In this document: positions 1-11,299 of the stretch, one piece after another
Layout of the letters: each line of letters begins with the position of its first letter
Numbering within the stretch: the stretch's first letter is position 1
Source of the DNA: Wyeomyia smithii
Lineage: Eukaryota; Arthropoda; Insecta; Diptera; Culicidae
Assembly: GCF_029784165.1 (NCBI RefSeq)
Contig: NC_073696.1
Location: 250,597,027-250,661,026, forward strand
Length of the DNA: 64,000 nt
Direction of reading: 5' to 3'
Position numbers and translations under genes: made by a program
Notes under the pieces: model-generated
Seen by the model: the letters and a program-made list of their open reading frames with translations, nothing else
Databases searched by the model: none
Told to the model about the DNA's origin: nothing

Positions 1-1
1 C

Positions 2-316
2 AATGCGAATGACAATCTTCTGTTCAAGTGTGATAATTGTCTATCGGTTCAGTGTTGTGATGAGCAGAATGTATCGGTTTTGGATGTCAAAGTAATAAGA
101 GACGAGATTAACAAAATTTCTGCCTCTTTTACAGATTTGCAAAACAACATTGCTGCTCAGATAGACAACGCGTTCAAGATCGGGATGGAAGAAATGAGAT
201 TAAATGTAAATGGTACTCTAAAGGAAAGAGTTGCCGATTTTGAAAAATTAATGCATGAAAAAATGAATAATATGACTCTGTCATTTTTTGAAAAGTTTCG
301 TTTCGTTAAGTTATGA
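2..316 (+). pseudogene. ORF1 fragment of a CR1-like non-LTR retrotransposon
   Basis: A frame open from the window edge to the TGA at 314-316. It starts with two CX2C pairs (the end of a PHD-like zinc finger) and continues as an amphipathic, probably coiled-coil segment of about 70 residues rich in I, L, K and E. This order, cysteine finger then coiled coil, matches the ORF1 of CR1-clade elements and resembles in layout the complete ORF1 at 576-1400, but the two differ in sequence. The frame stops where the next element's leader starts, so only part of ORF1 is present and the upstream part lies outside the window. No in-frame ATG precedes the coiled coil; the first usable codon is a TTG at 80. 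Confidence 0.5.
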
Positions 317-575
317 CCAGTACACCTTGTGTTTATTGTCGCTAGCTAATTATCGAAATTTTTCATAGTAAAACCGTTTATTTTATACCGAGAATACGCA
401 AATCGTGTTGCCCAAAAAATTTTATATTAGAGCAGTGTGAAGTGCTATCTATTCAGTCGTTTACTTTGCAGTTAACAAAGTTCAACTTCAATATAGCATT
501 TGTTTCGATCTACACTACATTGTCTCAACTGCTCAAGCATCAACAACGCTCTTCGTTAAGTTTTGCGCTGTGTGT
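317..575 (+). other. Leader between ORF1 fragment and CR1-like element
   Basis: No credible coding sequence. It probably includes the 5' untranslated region of the CR1-like element that follows; I cannot place the exact 5' boundary and use about 440 for the element below. Confidence 0.3.
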
Positions 576-1400
576 ATGTCACCCGTGTGCAGCAAAATGG
601 AAAAAAAACACTGCGGTGAATGCAAAAAAGAAATCAACGATATTGAGCTGCTCCGTTGTGGTTTCTGCGAGGCATATCTGCACATTAACCAGACCTGCTG
701 TGGTATAAACTTGCGCGGATTGAGGGAATCTTTTGCACAAGGCAAGCTTTTGCTGTTGTGCTCAATCTGCAGAGACGAAATGAACGGCCGCTGCATTCGG
801 TCGTACATTGAAGATACCCAGCAAGCGCCACCAAAACTGTATGATACTACAGATCTAACTGGAAAAGTTCAACAGCTATCTGACGTTGTGGAGGAGCTTG
901 GCAAAAAAATTGAAAAACTATCGAGTGTCCAAATCCAACTCGATTGGCCAGCACCAACACCGAATACGCCAGTTTGGACTAAACGAGCTACAAAGCGCCG
1001 ACGAGTTGATGATAATGCTATCATACCAAATCCATCTGAATGTGGGACAAATGATATTGATTTAAGTGATCTTTCGGTTCCATCCATTGTCCCTGTGGCT
1101 AACAAATTCTGGCTGTATCTTTCACGTCTAAATCCGCTCCTCTCGGACAGCGACGTGCAGAAAATTATTTCACGCTGTTTGAACGTTACTGCTCCAGTCG
1201 ATGTGGTTCGACTTGTACCTAGAGGCAAAGATGCTGCCAGCTTGTCTTTCGTTTCATTCAAAGTTGTTTTGGATCCTGATATGAAAGTCCGAGCTCTAGA
1301 TCCGTCAACATGGCCCGCAGGATTGCTCTTCAGGGAATTTGTCGAACGACCAAAAAACTTCGATCGCCCGGCTGTGCCTGCACTGTCGGAGAGACCATAA
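576..1400 (+). CDS. ORF1 protein of CR1-like retrotransposon (PHD-like finger)
   Basis: 274 residues from the first in-frame ATG (576); an ATG at 597 is an alternative. Residues about 12-75 hold a cysteine/histidine cluster (CX2C, CX2C, H, C, CX2C) typical of the PHD-like finger in CR1-clade ORF1. Next come a short helical stretch and a basic segment (KRATKRRR). Residues about 175-265 (FWLYLSRLNP, then VVRLVPRGKD and SLSFVSFKV, then TWPAGLLFREF) form an RRM-like nucleic-acid-binding region seen in insect CR1-type ORF1 proteins. The likely role is RNA binding and particle formation during retrotransposition. The frame is uninterrupted, unlike ORF2. Family assignment is from recalled architecture, not from a search. 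Confidence 0.7.
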   Translation: MSPVCSKMEKKHCGECKKEINDIELLRCGFCEAYLHINQTCCGINLRGLRESFAQGKLLLLCSICRDEMNGRCIRSYIEDTQQAPPKLYDTTDLTGKVQQLSDVVEELGKKIEKLSSVQIQLDWPAPTPNTPVWTKRATKRRRVDDNAIIPNPSECGTNDIDLSDLSVPSIVPVANKFWLYLSRLNPLLSDSDVQKIISRCLNVTAPVDVVRLVPRGKDAASLSFVSFKVVLDPDMKVRALDPSTWPAGLLFREFVERPKNFDRPAVPALSERP

Positions 1401-1513
1401 CCGAATCAAACAAAACGTGCTGTTTAGTGGAAGGTGGAAACCTACGGGTTTCCACCAGAGGCGAGTATCTTTTGTCTCCCACTAATATAGTTTCTCCTTT
1501 GCTAAATAACTGT

Positions 1514-4343
1514 ATGTTGCAGCGTGACCGAACTGACGCAGACGAGATTTCACTCTATTTTCAGAATACCAGAGGATTGAATTTTTACAGAGACTGGACT
1601 TGACGAGCGTATTAATTCGTTGCAACTTTTCGGATCGACATTCGACGTATTTCGCTGCGATCGTAGTGCTCGCGATAGTGATAAAATATCCTTTGGAGGC
1701 GTACTGATTGCCGTTGCGCGAGAACACAGGAGTTTTATCGTCGAAACCGCGAACGGCCACTGTCTGGAACAAATTTGCGTTAGAGCGACTGTGCGTGGAG
1801 CAAAACTGCTAATCTGTGGTATTTACATTCCGCCTGATAAAAGTCAGTTGATTGGTACGGTTGATGCACATATTGCCTCGATCGCGGAGCTGTGTGGCAA
1901 AAGCACTTCTGACGACGAAATTGTTTTGGTCTGTGGCGATTACAACCAGCCACGCATTGTGTGTAACAATAACGGTCAGCACACCAGCTCGAACGTACTT
2001 TCTGCTGCCGGTGCGGCGTTGGTCGATGGTATTGAGTTCTTAAATCTCCGGCAAGTTAACCGAGAAACAAACCATCTCGGACGTGTGCTCGATTTAATTT
2101 TTTGCTCTGAAGATCGATGTTGTGCGGCCGATGTGTGCGTCGCGCCTTTAGTATTACCACTCGATCCTCATCACCCAGCTTTAAACATATCCGTGCCAAT
2201 AGAACGAAGTTCCAGTAACTCAACACAGCGCTCTAGAGTGACTGAAACAAGGCTTAACTACCGTAAAATTGATTTCGCAGCGCTGAATATATATTTGGAA
2301 AGTATCAACTGGGAAACTCTCTCCCTACAACCAGATGTTGATCAAATGGTGGCGCTGTTTAATGATGTTTTACTTCAGTGGCTCGAATCGAATCTACCAT
2401 TAGTAAAAGCGCCAGTTTTTCCACCATGGGCCACTTCGCGTCTGCGAGAATTAAAACATGTACGCAATCGATGGCGACACAAATATCGTCGTACTAAAAC
2501 AGTCGTTGCTAAGTGTTTTTTTAAGCGATCGAGTGATGATTATCGTCGGTTGAATGCTGGCTTGTACAAATCTTACGTCATGCGAGTTCAGACAGACCTT
2601 CGCAGAAATCCCAGAAACTTTTGGAATTTCGTTAAGTCTAAACGAAAATGTGCTACAATTCCCACAAATGTATGCCTCGATGATCAAGAATCTAAATCTG
2701 ATCCTGACACGTGTGAAATGTTTGCACAGTTTTTTGCCTCTGTGTTTGCTGATAATACCGCATCCGATCTCGACGCTGAGGCTGCTGCTGAGTCTGTTCC
2801 TGTCGATTTGGTTGACCTGGATTTATTCCACATCTCTGCAGACATGATAAAAGCTGCTGCAAAAAAATTGAAACATTCGTACTCTGCTGGACCCGACGGA
2901 ATCCCGGCAGTTATAATAAGTCGTTGAGTAAACGCTTTAGCCGAACCCTTACGCCATATTTACAACAAATCTTTTGAGCAAGGAAAGTTTCCCACAGTTT
3001 AGAAACATTCATACATGTTCCCGATATTTAAAAGCGGGGATCGTCGAAACGTTAGGCACTACCGTGGCATTACTAGTCTTTCTGCTGCATCAAAACTGTT
3101 CGAAATAATCGTGAGTATGTTTATGCTCTTACGTACAAGGAGTTATATCTCTAGTGACCAACACGGTTTTATGCCTGGCCGCTCAGTAAGTACGAATTTG
3201 CTTGACTTCACTTCGACTTGTATATCGCACATGGAACAAAAAGCTCAAACCGACGTAATCTATACAGATTTGAAAACAGCGATTGTCCATAAAATATTAT
3301 TAAAAAAAATCTCACGGCTTGGTGCATCGCAGAGGTATGTTGGTTGGCTTAGTTCATACTTATGTGGCAGAGTTCTACGAGTGCACATTAATTCCTGCTG
3401 TTCGTCACAGTTCTCAAATACCTCCGGCGTCCCACGAGGTAGCAACTTAGGGCCGTTGCTGTTTACGCTGTTCTTCAATGACGTTTCCTTGCTGTTAGAT
3501 GTTGGTTGTAAACTAGTGTACGCAGACGATCTTAAGCTGTATTTGATAATACGCTCCATCGACGACTGTTGGCGGCTACAAGGGCTTTTGGACAAGTTTG
3601 TTTATTGGTGCCGCAAAAACTTGCTGACGGTCAGCATTAGTAAATGTCAAGTAGTGACCTTTCATCGCAAAGTGAATCCAATATTATTCAACTATCAAAT
3701 CGATAATCAAAACCTAACAAGAGTTGACCACGTTAGTGACCTTGGAGTTGTAATGGATACGAAGCTTACGTTCAATCTGCATCGTACTAATATAATCGCT
3801 AAAGCCACGAGACAACTTGGTTTCGTTTCGAAAATTGCTCGCGACTTCAAGGACCCCCATTGCATGAAGGCGTTGTATTGTGCTCTCGTTCGGCCACTCC
3901 TCGAAAATGCTAGCTTGGTTTGGTGTCCTCAACAACTAGTCTGGAATTTGCGACTTGAGCGAGTGCAGAAAAGATTCGTGCGAGTTGCGTTAAGAAATCT
4001 TCCGTGGCGTGACCCGATTAACCTACCTCCATATCCTGACCGTTGTCGTCTTCTTGGGATTGACACATTGCAACGGCGCAGAGAAGTTCAACAAGCGGTG
4101 TTCGTAGCTAAAGTTCTGAACTCTGAAATCGATTCACCAAATATCCTTTCCAAATTGAATTTCCGGGCTTCACAGCGTCTTCTTCGCTCTACTGGACTAC
4201 TACAACCTAGCTTTCACCGTACTAATTTCGGATTTAACGACCCGTTAGCTTGCAGTATTCGATCATTCTCCAAAGTAGAAGACCTTTTTGATTTTGGCAC
4301 ACCATCACACAATTTCGCAGTGAGAGTTCGTCGTAGTTTTTAA
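1514..4343 (+). pseudogene. ORF2 (endonuclease-RT) of CR1-like element, broken
   Basis: The frame from ATG 1514 gives the endonuclease start (LYFQNTRGL), then a frameshift and probable deletion near 1585-1610 move the reading to the frame used from about 1606 to 4343. Endonuclease motifs follow: GIYIPP, CGDYNQP, the DLIF region and DPHHPAL. RT motifs include AGPDGIP, IFKSGDRRNVRHYRGI, DQHGFMPGRS, SGVPRGSNLGP and the catalytic YADD near 3518-3532. In-frame stops are TGA 2925-2927 and TAG 3000-3002. The RT segment after YTDLKTA lacks about five residues that should hold the catalytic Asp-Lys region. The protein would nick target DNA and prime reverse transcription; this copy cannot. CR1 clade is favoured over L2. 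Confidence 0.8.
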
Positions 4344-4400
4344 GTTGAATTGACAAGTGCACATTCATTAAGACTATTTTTGTCAGATGAATTTTTTTTA

Positions 4401-4436
4401 CAAATAAAGAATAAAGAATAATGAATAAAGAAAATA
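4401..4436 (+). repeat. AATAAAG-type tandem tail of the CR1-like element
   Basis: Three to four imperfect AATAAAG-like units in a row after a T-rich stretch, ending about 60-90 bases past the ORF2 stop. CR1-clade elements end in short tandem repeats rather than poly(A), so this marks the 3' end of the element. Confidence 0.6.
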
Positions 4437-4459
4437 AACGTGATAGGGATTTAGTTGCG

Positions 4460-5295
4460 ATGAATAGTGTGATATCTGAACCGGCTGATCTCAGCCGTAA
4501 TTCAGCTAAAAAGGTTAAAAAACGAAAGTTAAATGAAGATGAGAAACGAAGTTTTAGCGATGAACCGATGACTTATGCAAACGTTTTGAGCGGTAGTAAG
4601 AAACGTAAGGCTTGTCCGGTCATCGTGATTAAACCAAAAGAGTCCACCCAAAGTAGCGAAGCTACGCGGGAGTTTCTGTTATTGTTATTGTTGAGTGTGC
4701 AACAAAAGAAGATGTGGAGGTTGTGAAAAATGGCATTGAAGGTAATCTGGGTGAAAGCTATACAGCTGTTGTTCCCACACCTCCGGTGCCAAGATTAAAA
4801 GTGTTGGGCATGAGCGATCAATATTTCTCAGATGTCTCCATTGACTTTTTGAAAAGTCAAAATGAAGACATTGCAATTGGAGATGTCAAAGTCTTGCGTA
4901 CGTATGAAAATCCACGTTTCACGTATAACAAGTACAACGTTGTGATAGAAGTCGATAAAAAGACTTATGACTGTTTATTATCCGCGAAAAAAGTAAATGT
5001 TGGGTGGGATCGGTGCCCTATAGTTCCAGCGATAAATGTCCTTAGATGCTTCAAATATGGAGAATTCGGCCACAAGAGTACAGATTGCAAAAACCATGAA
5101 ACGTGCTCTTTGTGTAGTGAGCATCATAGAACTTCGGAATGCACATCCACTGTATTGAAATGCGTTAATTGTTCTAAATACAATAAAGATCGTGAAATTA
5201 ATCTGGACGTTAACCATGCGGCATCTAGTTCAGAGTGCCTAGTTTATAAAAAAATGTATGATCAAAAAAAAGGCAGCCTGCATTTCAATAAATAG
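4460..5295 (+). pseudogene. ORF1 zinc-knuckle protein of second non-LTR element
   Basis: Starts at ATG 4460 (an upstream ATG at 4421 lies inside the neighbour's tail). The N-terminal 70 residues are basic (KKVKKRKLNEDEKR). A frameshift near 4675-4690 moves the reading into the frame that continues to 5295. The C-terminal part holds three knuckle-like clusters: CFKYGEFGHKSTDC, CSLCSEHHRTSEC and CVNCSKY with downstream H and C. The second cysteine of the first knuckle is replaced by tyrosine. Such proteins bind element RNA and act as nucleic-acid chaperones; this copy is doubly impaired. Confidence 0.65.
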
Positions 5296-5325
5296 CAATC
5301 AGGTTCCAGGAATGTGTGTAGCTTA

Positions 5326-8095
5326 GATATTATATATTTGAATATTGCTGGTCTCTCTACAAACTACGTAGCTTTACGTCAGATTGTAGAGTTGAATCGT
5401 CCATTTTTAGTTTTTTTTGTCAGAAACACACATAGTAGATATCGATGCATTTGATCAATATTCTATTCCGGGATACAATATTGCTGCCTGTTTGTCACAT
5501 TCTAGACATACTGGAGGGGTTGCTATTTATGTCAAAGAATCAGTACAATTCAATGTTTGTTTCAATGAAGCAATTGAAGGAAATTGGTTTTTGGGCATAA
5601 CAGTGGACCGAGGCATGAAGGTTGGTAACTATGGTGTAGTTTATCATTCCCCTAGTTCTAGTGATCAGCGATTTTTGCAAATACTAGAGAACTGGTTTGA
5701 GTTATTTGTGGATAGCCGCAAATTTAACGTGATTGCTGGTGACTTTAACATAAACTGGCGTGATAGCTTTAATTCGAGCCATGTGAAGAGATTAATAGAG
5801 TTTTGCAATTTAAAACAAGTTGTTACTGAACATACGCGTATTTCTAGACACAGTAAAACTTTAATTGATCATGTTTATACAAACTTTGATTCTATTCGCG
5901 CTGCAGTAAATTCTGAATTGAAAATAACCGATCATGAGACTCTTGTTATTACTGTAAATCAGAGTATAAACAGTGATGATAATTTAGTTAAACTAAAGTG
6001 TTGGAAAAATTACTCGAAACGAAAGGTTTCGGATCTTGTCGCGAGAAACGTGGATTTCCCATTATCGGGGTGCCTTGATCATAAAACCGATGTTCTCAAT
6101 AACGTCTTAAAAACGTGTACTAATCAGTTAGTGGAACAAAAGTTTGTTGTTGTGAAGAACTCCAACAAGTGGTACACTTTGGATCTTTTACGTCTCAAAC
6201 GTAAGAGAGATGGATGGTATAAAAAGTTTTGTAGAACAAATAGTAATGATCACTGGCGTAACTATACGATGGCGCGTAATATATATTCTCAAACTCTGAT
6301 CAAAACACGGAGCGAATATATACAGAGGAAAATTGAACATCATAAAAATAACAGCAAAGAGTTATGGAAAATATTAAAGTCATTGTTGAAACCTGGCGTT
6401 TGCAAATCGCGGTCCATAACCTTTAATGGCACAGAAGAACGATCAGAACAAGCAATCGCTTCTAAGTTCAATACTTATTTTATCGATAGTGTTTCAGATA
6501 TCAATCGATCTATTGAATTGGTGGATGAACCTGATGAAATGAAACAGCCAATTAATGTTAACTGTACTTTGCAATGCAAAAAACGCCTGGAATCGATAAC
6601 GTTAATGCAAAAGTGATCCAAGATTGCTTTCATGTCATCGGACACGACCTCTTGGCCTAATCAATGAATCGTTACAAACTGGGCACGTGCCACGAGTTTG
6701 GAAGGAATCTTTGGTGGTTCCTATTCAAAAGGTTGCTGGTACGAGTAAAGCCGAAGATTTTCGCCCCATCAACATGTTGCACACATTAGAAAAAATTTTA
6801 GAACTTGTTATCAAAGGCCAACTTTTAAATTATCTTAATATGAACAGTTTGTCAATACCAGAACAATCAGGCTATCGAGAAGGTCATTCTTGTGAAACTG
6901 CGTTGAATTTGGTGTTAGCAAAATGGAAAGAAAATATTGAGCGTAAAGAAACTATTGTTGCAGTGTTCTTGGATTTAAAACGCGCTTTCGAAACAATTTC
7001 TAGGCCCTTATTGTTACGCACAATAAAGCGCTTTGGTATTACAGGTACTGCATACAAGTGATTTGAGAGCTACTTGTGTGACAGAACTCAACGGACTATT
7101 TTCAATGAATTTACATCTTTTCCCATGGGAAACATTCTTGGAGTACCTCAAGGAAGTGTATTAGGGCCCATTTTATTCATAATGTACATTAATGACATGA
7201 GACAAGTTTTACGTTTCTGTGATATTGACCTTTTTGCTGATGATACTGTACTGTTCATTGCAGCTAAAGATCTCGATTTTGCTATTATTCGCTTGAATGA
7301 GGACTTGTGTTCGCCGAGTAGATGGTAGAAATTCAAACAACTAAAACTGAATATAAGTTAAACTAGATTTATGGTTATTTCGCGCAACCGTGTTACTGAA
7401 AATGTCTCTGTGGAAATTGACAGCGAGACACTTGAACGCGTACGTGAGATGAAATATCTTGGCGTGACTATTGATGACAAACTTAAGTTCAATATTCATA
7501 TTGACAATGTCATCAGGAAAATTGCCAAAAAATATGGAATTCTCTGTCGTTTGAATGAAGAGTTGAGTACTTTCAGCAAGATTCATCTCTATAAATCAAT
7601 CATCTCTCCCCACTTTGACTTTTGCTCTTCCATTTTATTTTTGGCAAATGAAACTCAAATATCGAGGTTACAGCGTTTGCAGAATAAAGTTATGCGGTTA
7701 ATTTTGAGATGTAGTAGATTCACTTCCTCGGCCTTGATGTTGGATGCCTTGCAATGGTTATCTGTGAAGCAGCGAATTGTGTTCATGACGATGGTGTTCA
7801 TTTTTAAAATAGTTACGGGTTGCTGCCTCGATATTTGTGTGATCGAATTGTGAGAGGAAGTGATATTCATAGATACAATACTGGAAACGCGACAGAAATT
7901 CGAACACCAAATTTTATTTTTGGAGCTTCGCAGAATTCATTATTTTTTAAAGGAATTAAAGTGTTGAATTCGATGGCTACACAGGTCAAACGTGCAGCAA
8001 CGCTTCTTGAGTTCAAGAGACAATGTATTTCACACGTCAAAGCTGTTTTTCAGGCAGCTAAACAGAAATGTTTTACAATTCAAGCACTAAATTGA
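5326..8095 (+). pseudogene. ORF2 (endonuclease-RT) of second non-LTR element, broken
   Basis: Endonuclease N-terminus LNIAGLST is read in one frame to a T-run near 5408-5416, where a frameshift leads into LSETHIV and on to GDFNINW, LIDHVYTNF and ITDHETL (the conserved GDxN and xDH motifs). A frameshift near 6600-6625 leads into the RT: VPIQKVAGTSKAEDFRPIN, EQSGYREGHSC, FLDLKRAFE, LGVPQGSVLGP and FADD at about 7233-7244. In-frame stops occur at 7059-7061 (probably from TGG), 7326-7328 and about 7357 (probably from AAA), and another frameshift near 7820-7850 precedes the C-terminus. With at least three stops and three frameshifts the copy is dead. Confidence 0.75.
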
Positions 8096-8340
8096 CGAAG
8101 TTTTCATAACGGATGATTTTATGTGGACTTTTGCTGTAATAGCTTTTTAGTATTTATTTAAGCATTGTAAAAACTATTATGTTCGTCCCGATGATAATGA
8201 TAGATATGGTATTTAATGTAGTAGTAAAAAAAAAAATGAGAAGTCTACAAAGGTTTGAGAATCGCGCGAGTTACACAGATATAATTGACTACCTTTCTTA
8301 AATTAATATATGACATTTTGAAAAATAAAGGTTTTTTTTT

Positions 8341-9762
8341 ATTCACATACATACAGATGTATTATGCTGATGTATGTTATGAAAATTGAGTTTTTTTGAC
8401 ACAATAAACTTTTAAGTAGTTCTGGACATACGTCGGATTACTCGGGAAAATTATGACACTTTTGATTGTCTTTGGACGTTGAAATTTCTAGCTCTTCTAG
8501 GACTTTTTCGGGTTGGAAATTTTCTAGACTTCCCTAGGTGGGGACATCCTCATGAGTCTCATGTTAAGTTCACGGTTTACCTGTGCTTTGCTTGCTGAGT
8601 TCGGCGGGAGTGGCCTTGTTGGGACTGTAGCAATTTAGCTGTGGGCTAGATTGGGTGTTGGCTTAATTCAGATGTGAATAATGTTCAATTGATTGAAAGA
8701 AGTAAAATAATTAGAACTTGGTAATCTTGGTCGTAGAACGGCTTAGAAATTTGTGTTTAAATTTTTTTTTATTCAGTAATACTGCCGTTTAAGCATTGGA
8801 ATATTATGGAGGATTTTATATCTGTATTGACAAAACCAGTCCGTTTTTATTTTTTTTGCTTTCTGGTTTAATTGAAGTAATAACTAATTATCTAATAGAT
8901 AAATCGTCTACCTCAAATCTTTGTAGGGGTAAGAGGCGGAACCATCATCATCATCATCATGGCGCATAATTGGCACATGCGTTGATCCGGTCTGGGGCCA
9001 GTGCTCATTGCATTGCATCGCAGCCTTTATACCGGCTTACGTAATGAAGGTAAGTAAAACTGAGTTCGTTCAGTACACTCCTCTGCCGTTCGTTATTTCA
9101 ATCCGATCCCGAGTTGATGGGGCACGAGACGAGTTACTTTTGCAAACAAATTAATGGAAAATCAAATAGGTGAAGGCAGACACGATTACAGTTTATTTAT
9201 ATGTGATGGAGAGGATTTACAACAGTACACTTCCGAGAACCACGGTCATGATTTCTATCGGTGCTCATCAGCTTAATTAAGTTACGTTCGCTTTTAGGTT
9301 ACATTTCTCCCAGCTCTTGGAATCGAAGCTGATACTTACTCTTTCGCGGAAGTGTAATGAATCATAAACTGTGAGTGTTGCAGTGGTGAGATACACAGAT
9401 GAGGCTTAAGCGAGATTGAAATAATTTACTGTTCGAATTGACGCTCATGAAATGCCATGTTTCGAATTAGTATTAGCATAGTTTCATAGGCTAGAATTTG
9501 AAAATCAAATTTAAGACAAAAGTGAACTTGATCAAATCCAATTTCATTGTCAACACTTCATGGTTCATGCGTCTGTCTCAAACACCATTTTACAGCCAGA
9601 GATTGAACACAAGATTCTACGCTCAAAAACACCAAAGCTCGCCGATCAGCCTTTTTCAGTGTCCATGCTTCATGGCCTGGCCATAGAGAGCCACCGGGTG
9701 AATCAGTATTTTATAGAGTGCTAGTTAGTCTTTTTTTTTCAATTCGAAGCAAATTGTTAGTA
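8341..9762. other. Noncoding stretch without recognised features
   Basis: AT-rich with several short homopolymers and a six-unit ATC run at about 8943-8961. No reading frame with recognisable content on either strand. Confidence 0.5.
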
Positions 9763-10059
9763 CAGGGTGTCACCGTGAAAGTGATACACTTTATCAATGC
9801 CCTAAAATTAAAACATGAACATTGCTTCTCTAGTTCTTTTGAAAATCATAATAGAGTAAAAAAATTATCAAACAGAATTTCAAGTCGTTAAAAGTGTCCA
9901 TAGTCATGTGTTTTACTTCACCCAGCTTTTCTAGAATGTACCTCCAAATGCTGAAGTTCAAAACAAAGCAAAGCCTTGGTGCTAGATTCCGATTCGGAAT
10001 GCGACCTTCTGTTTATTCGTACACAGACTTCGCAACCGACCATTCAGTATACGGGACAA

Positions 10060-10710
10060 TTGGGTTGTTTAGCTATTCACGGATTGCTGATTTTTATATA
10101 GTTATGTACCAACATTAAACTTATCATTGCTGCGACGTTCGAATGATCGCTTCAAAAGCAAATGCAACGTTAGATGTTTTCTAAACATCAACATTGGAAG
10201 CGGACACCTCGGACGTGACAACTGGATGGGAGATGACGCGGCCACGCACGGTTTCCAACTGACTTCATCAGCTTAGCTTAGAGAGTTAGGTTGTTTGATC
10301 TGGTTGGTAGAAATTCACTTTTATGCTGACAGTCAGAAGAGCAGGTTATGTTCAAAAACCTCCGAAATAAATCTAAAAAGCTGTTTGTTAAAAACAAACA
10401 AATGAATTCTAAGTCATAAGTATTTTTCGGCTAAAGAAGTGTAATTTTCTGAGCAAAACGTGATTTTCACAAATTTTTTATCATTTTCCTTCGATTTTCA
10501 AATGAAAATTAAAAAATTATTCTAAATCGCTACAATGACAGTTCGCCCATATACCAACTGTCATTGTAGCGATTTCGAGCAGATTTCGAGCAGTTTTATT
10601 TCGTGATTTAAAAATTGAAGAACGATAGAAAGTTTTTGAAAATCACGTTTTGCTTAAAAAATGCAGCACTTTCAGATGACATGAAAAACTGATATAGCTA
10701 AACAACCCAA
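10060..10710. mobile_element. Palindromic MITE, copy 1
   Basis: Outer inverted ends TTGGGTTGTTTAGCTAT (10060-10076) and ATAGCTAAACAACCCAA (10694-10710). Inner arms with AAAACGTGATTTTC near 10457 and its inverse near 10640, and a central perfect 20-bp stem (10524-10543 pairing with 10556-10575) around a 12-base loop. No coding capacity. The left flank of the inner palindrome contains extra unrelated sequence, so a further insertion within it is likely. Confidence 0.6.
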
Positions 10711-11045
10711 TTGGGTCCTAAAGCTAAACCAGTTTTTTATATCATTCTAAAAAGACGCGTTTTCTGAGAAAAACGTGATTTTTAAAAAATGTTTATCTTT
10801 TTCCTTCGATTTTTAAATAAAGAGTAAAAAAACTGCTCGAAAGGTCTTAGTTGACTTGACGTTTCGCCCATGCACAGTATATGAGAAAACTGTCATTTAA
10901 GGCATTTCGAGCAGTTTTTTATTCTTCATTCAAAAATCCAAGGAAAACGATAAACATTTTTTTTAAATCACGTTTTGCTCAGAAAATTGCGCTCTTTCTG
11001 CTTATATATAAAAATCAGAAAACCGGTTGAAACTTTAGGACCCAA
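10711..11045. mobile_element. Palindromic MITE, copy 2
   Basis: Begins TTGGGTCCTAAAG immediately after copy 1 ends, and closes with CTTTAGGACCCAA at 11033-11045 (perfect 13-bp ends). Inner arms (TTTCTGAGAAAAACGTGATT near 10760, the inverse near 10970) and a central region are homologous to copy 1. 335 bp, noncoding. A half-copy of the same family lies at 35130-35290. Confidence 0.65.
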
Positions 11046-11299
11046 ATGCGGGGCTAGCGCTACGATCCTCCGAAATTTCTCCTGCCAATCATAAATTCAT
11101 CACGGCGTCAATTTTTCATTTCAAATGCTTACGAAAACCATCTTATTCATTGAAAATGCACATTGTACCGAAAACAAACGTTGAGTTCTTTTTTTTTTTT
11201 TCATCTATAAGGATATTTATTCGAGAATAAGTATACTTAAAATTATGGGTCATTTACTCTATTTTAGTTGTTTTAGGGCAAACCATCCAAAAAGTTGGT

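Larger units (their letters stand above)
440..4436 (+). mobile_element. CR1-like non-LTR retrotransposon, near full length, inactive
   Basis: Two consecutive reading frames on the plus strand, ORF1 (zinc finger plus RRM-like region) and ORF2 (endonuclease plus reverse transcriptase), followed by a short 3' UTR and a tail of repeated AATAAAG-type units. The layout is that of the CR1 clade: a PHD-type finger in ORF1, an EEP-type endonuclease and an RT, with no RNase H visible. The 5' end is approximate. Inactivation is by two in-frame stops in ORF2, one frameshift with a deletion in the endonuclease N-terminus, and a short in-frame deletion in the RT. A second element begins directly at its tail. 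Confidence 0.75.
4437..8340 (+). mobile_element. Zinc-knuckle non-LTR retrotransposon (Jockey/L2-like), inactive
   Basis: ORF1 with CCHC-type zinc knuckles (to 5295) and ORF2 with EEP endonuclease and RT (5326-8095), then about 240 bp of 3' UTR with AATAAA near 8323 and a T-rich end. No RNase H motif follows the RT. It starts directly at the tail of the upstream CR1-like element. The Jockey clade is my first choice; L2 or Loner are possible. ORF1 carries one frameshift and ORF2 several lesions. Confidence 0.65.

Noticed and set aside
8943..8961. ATC microsatellite as part of a coding histidine run
   Set aside because: No open frame of useful length surrounds it.
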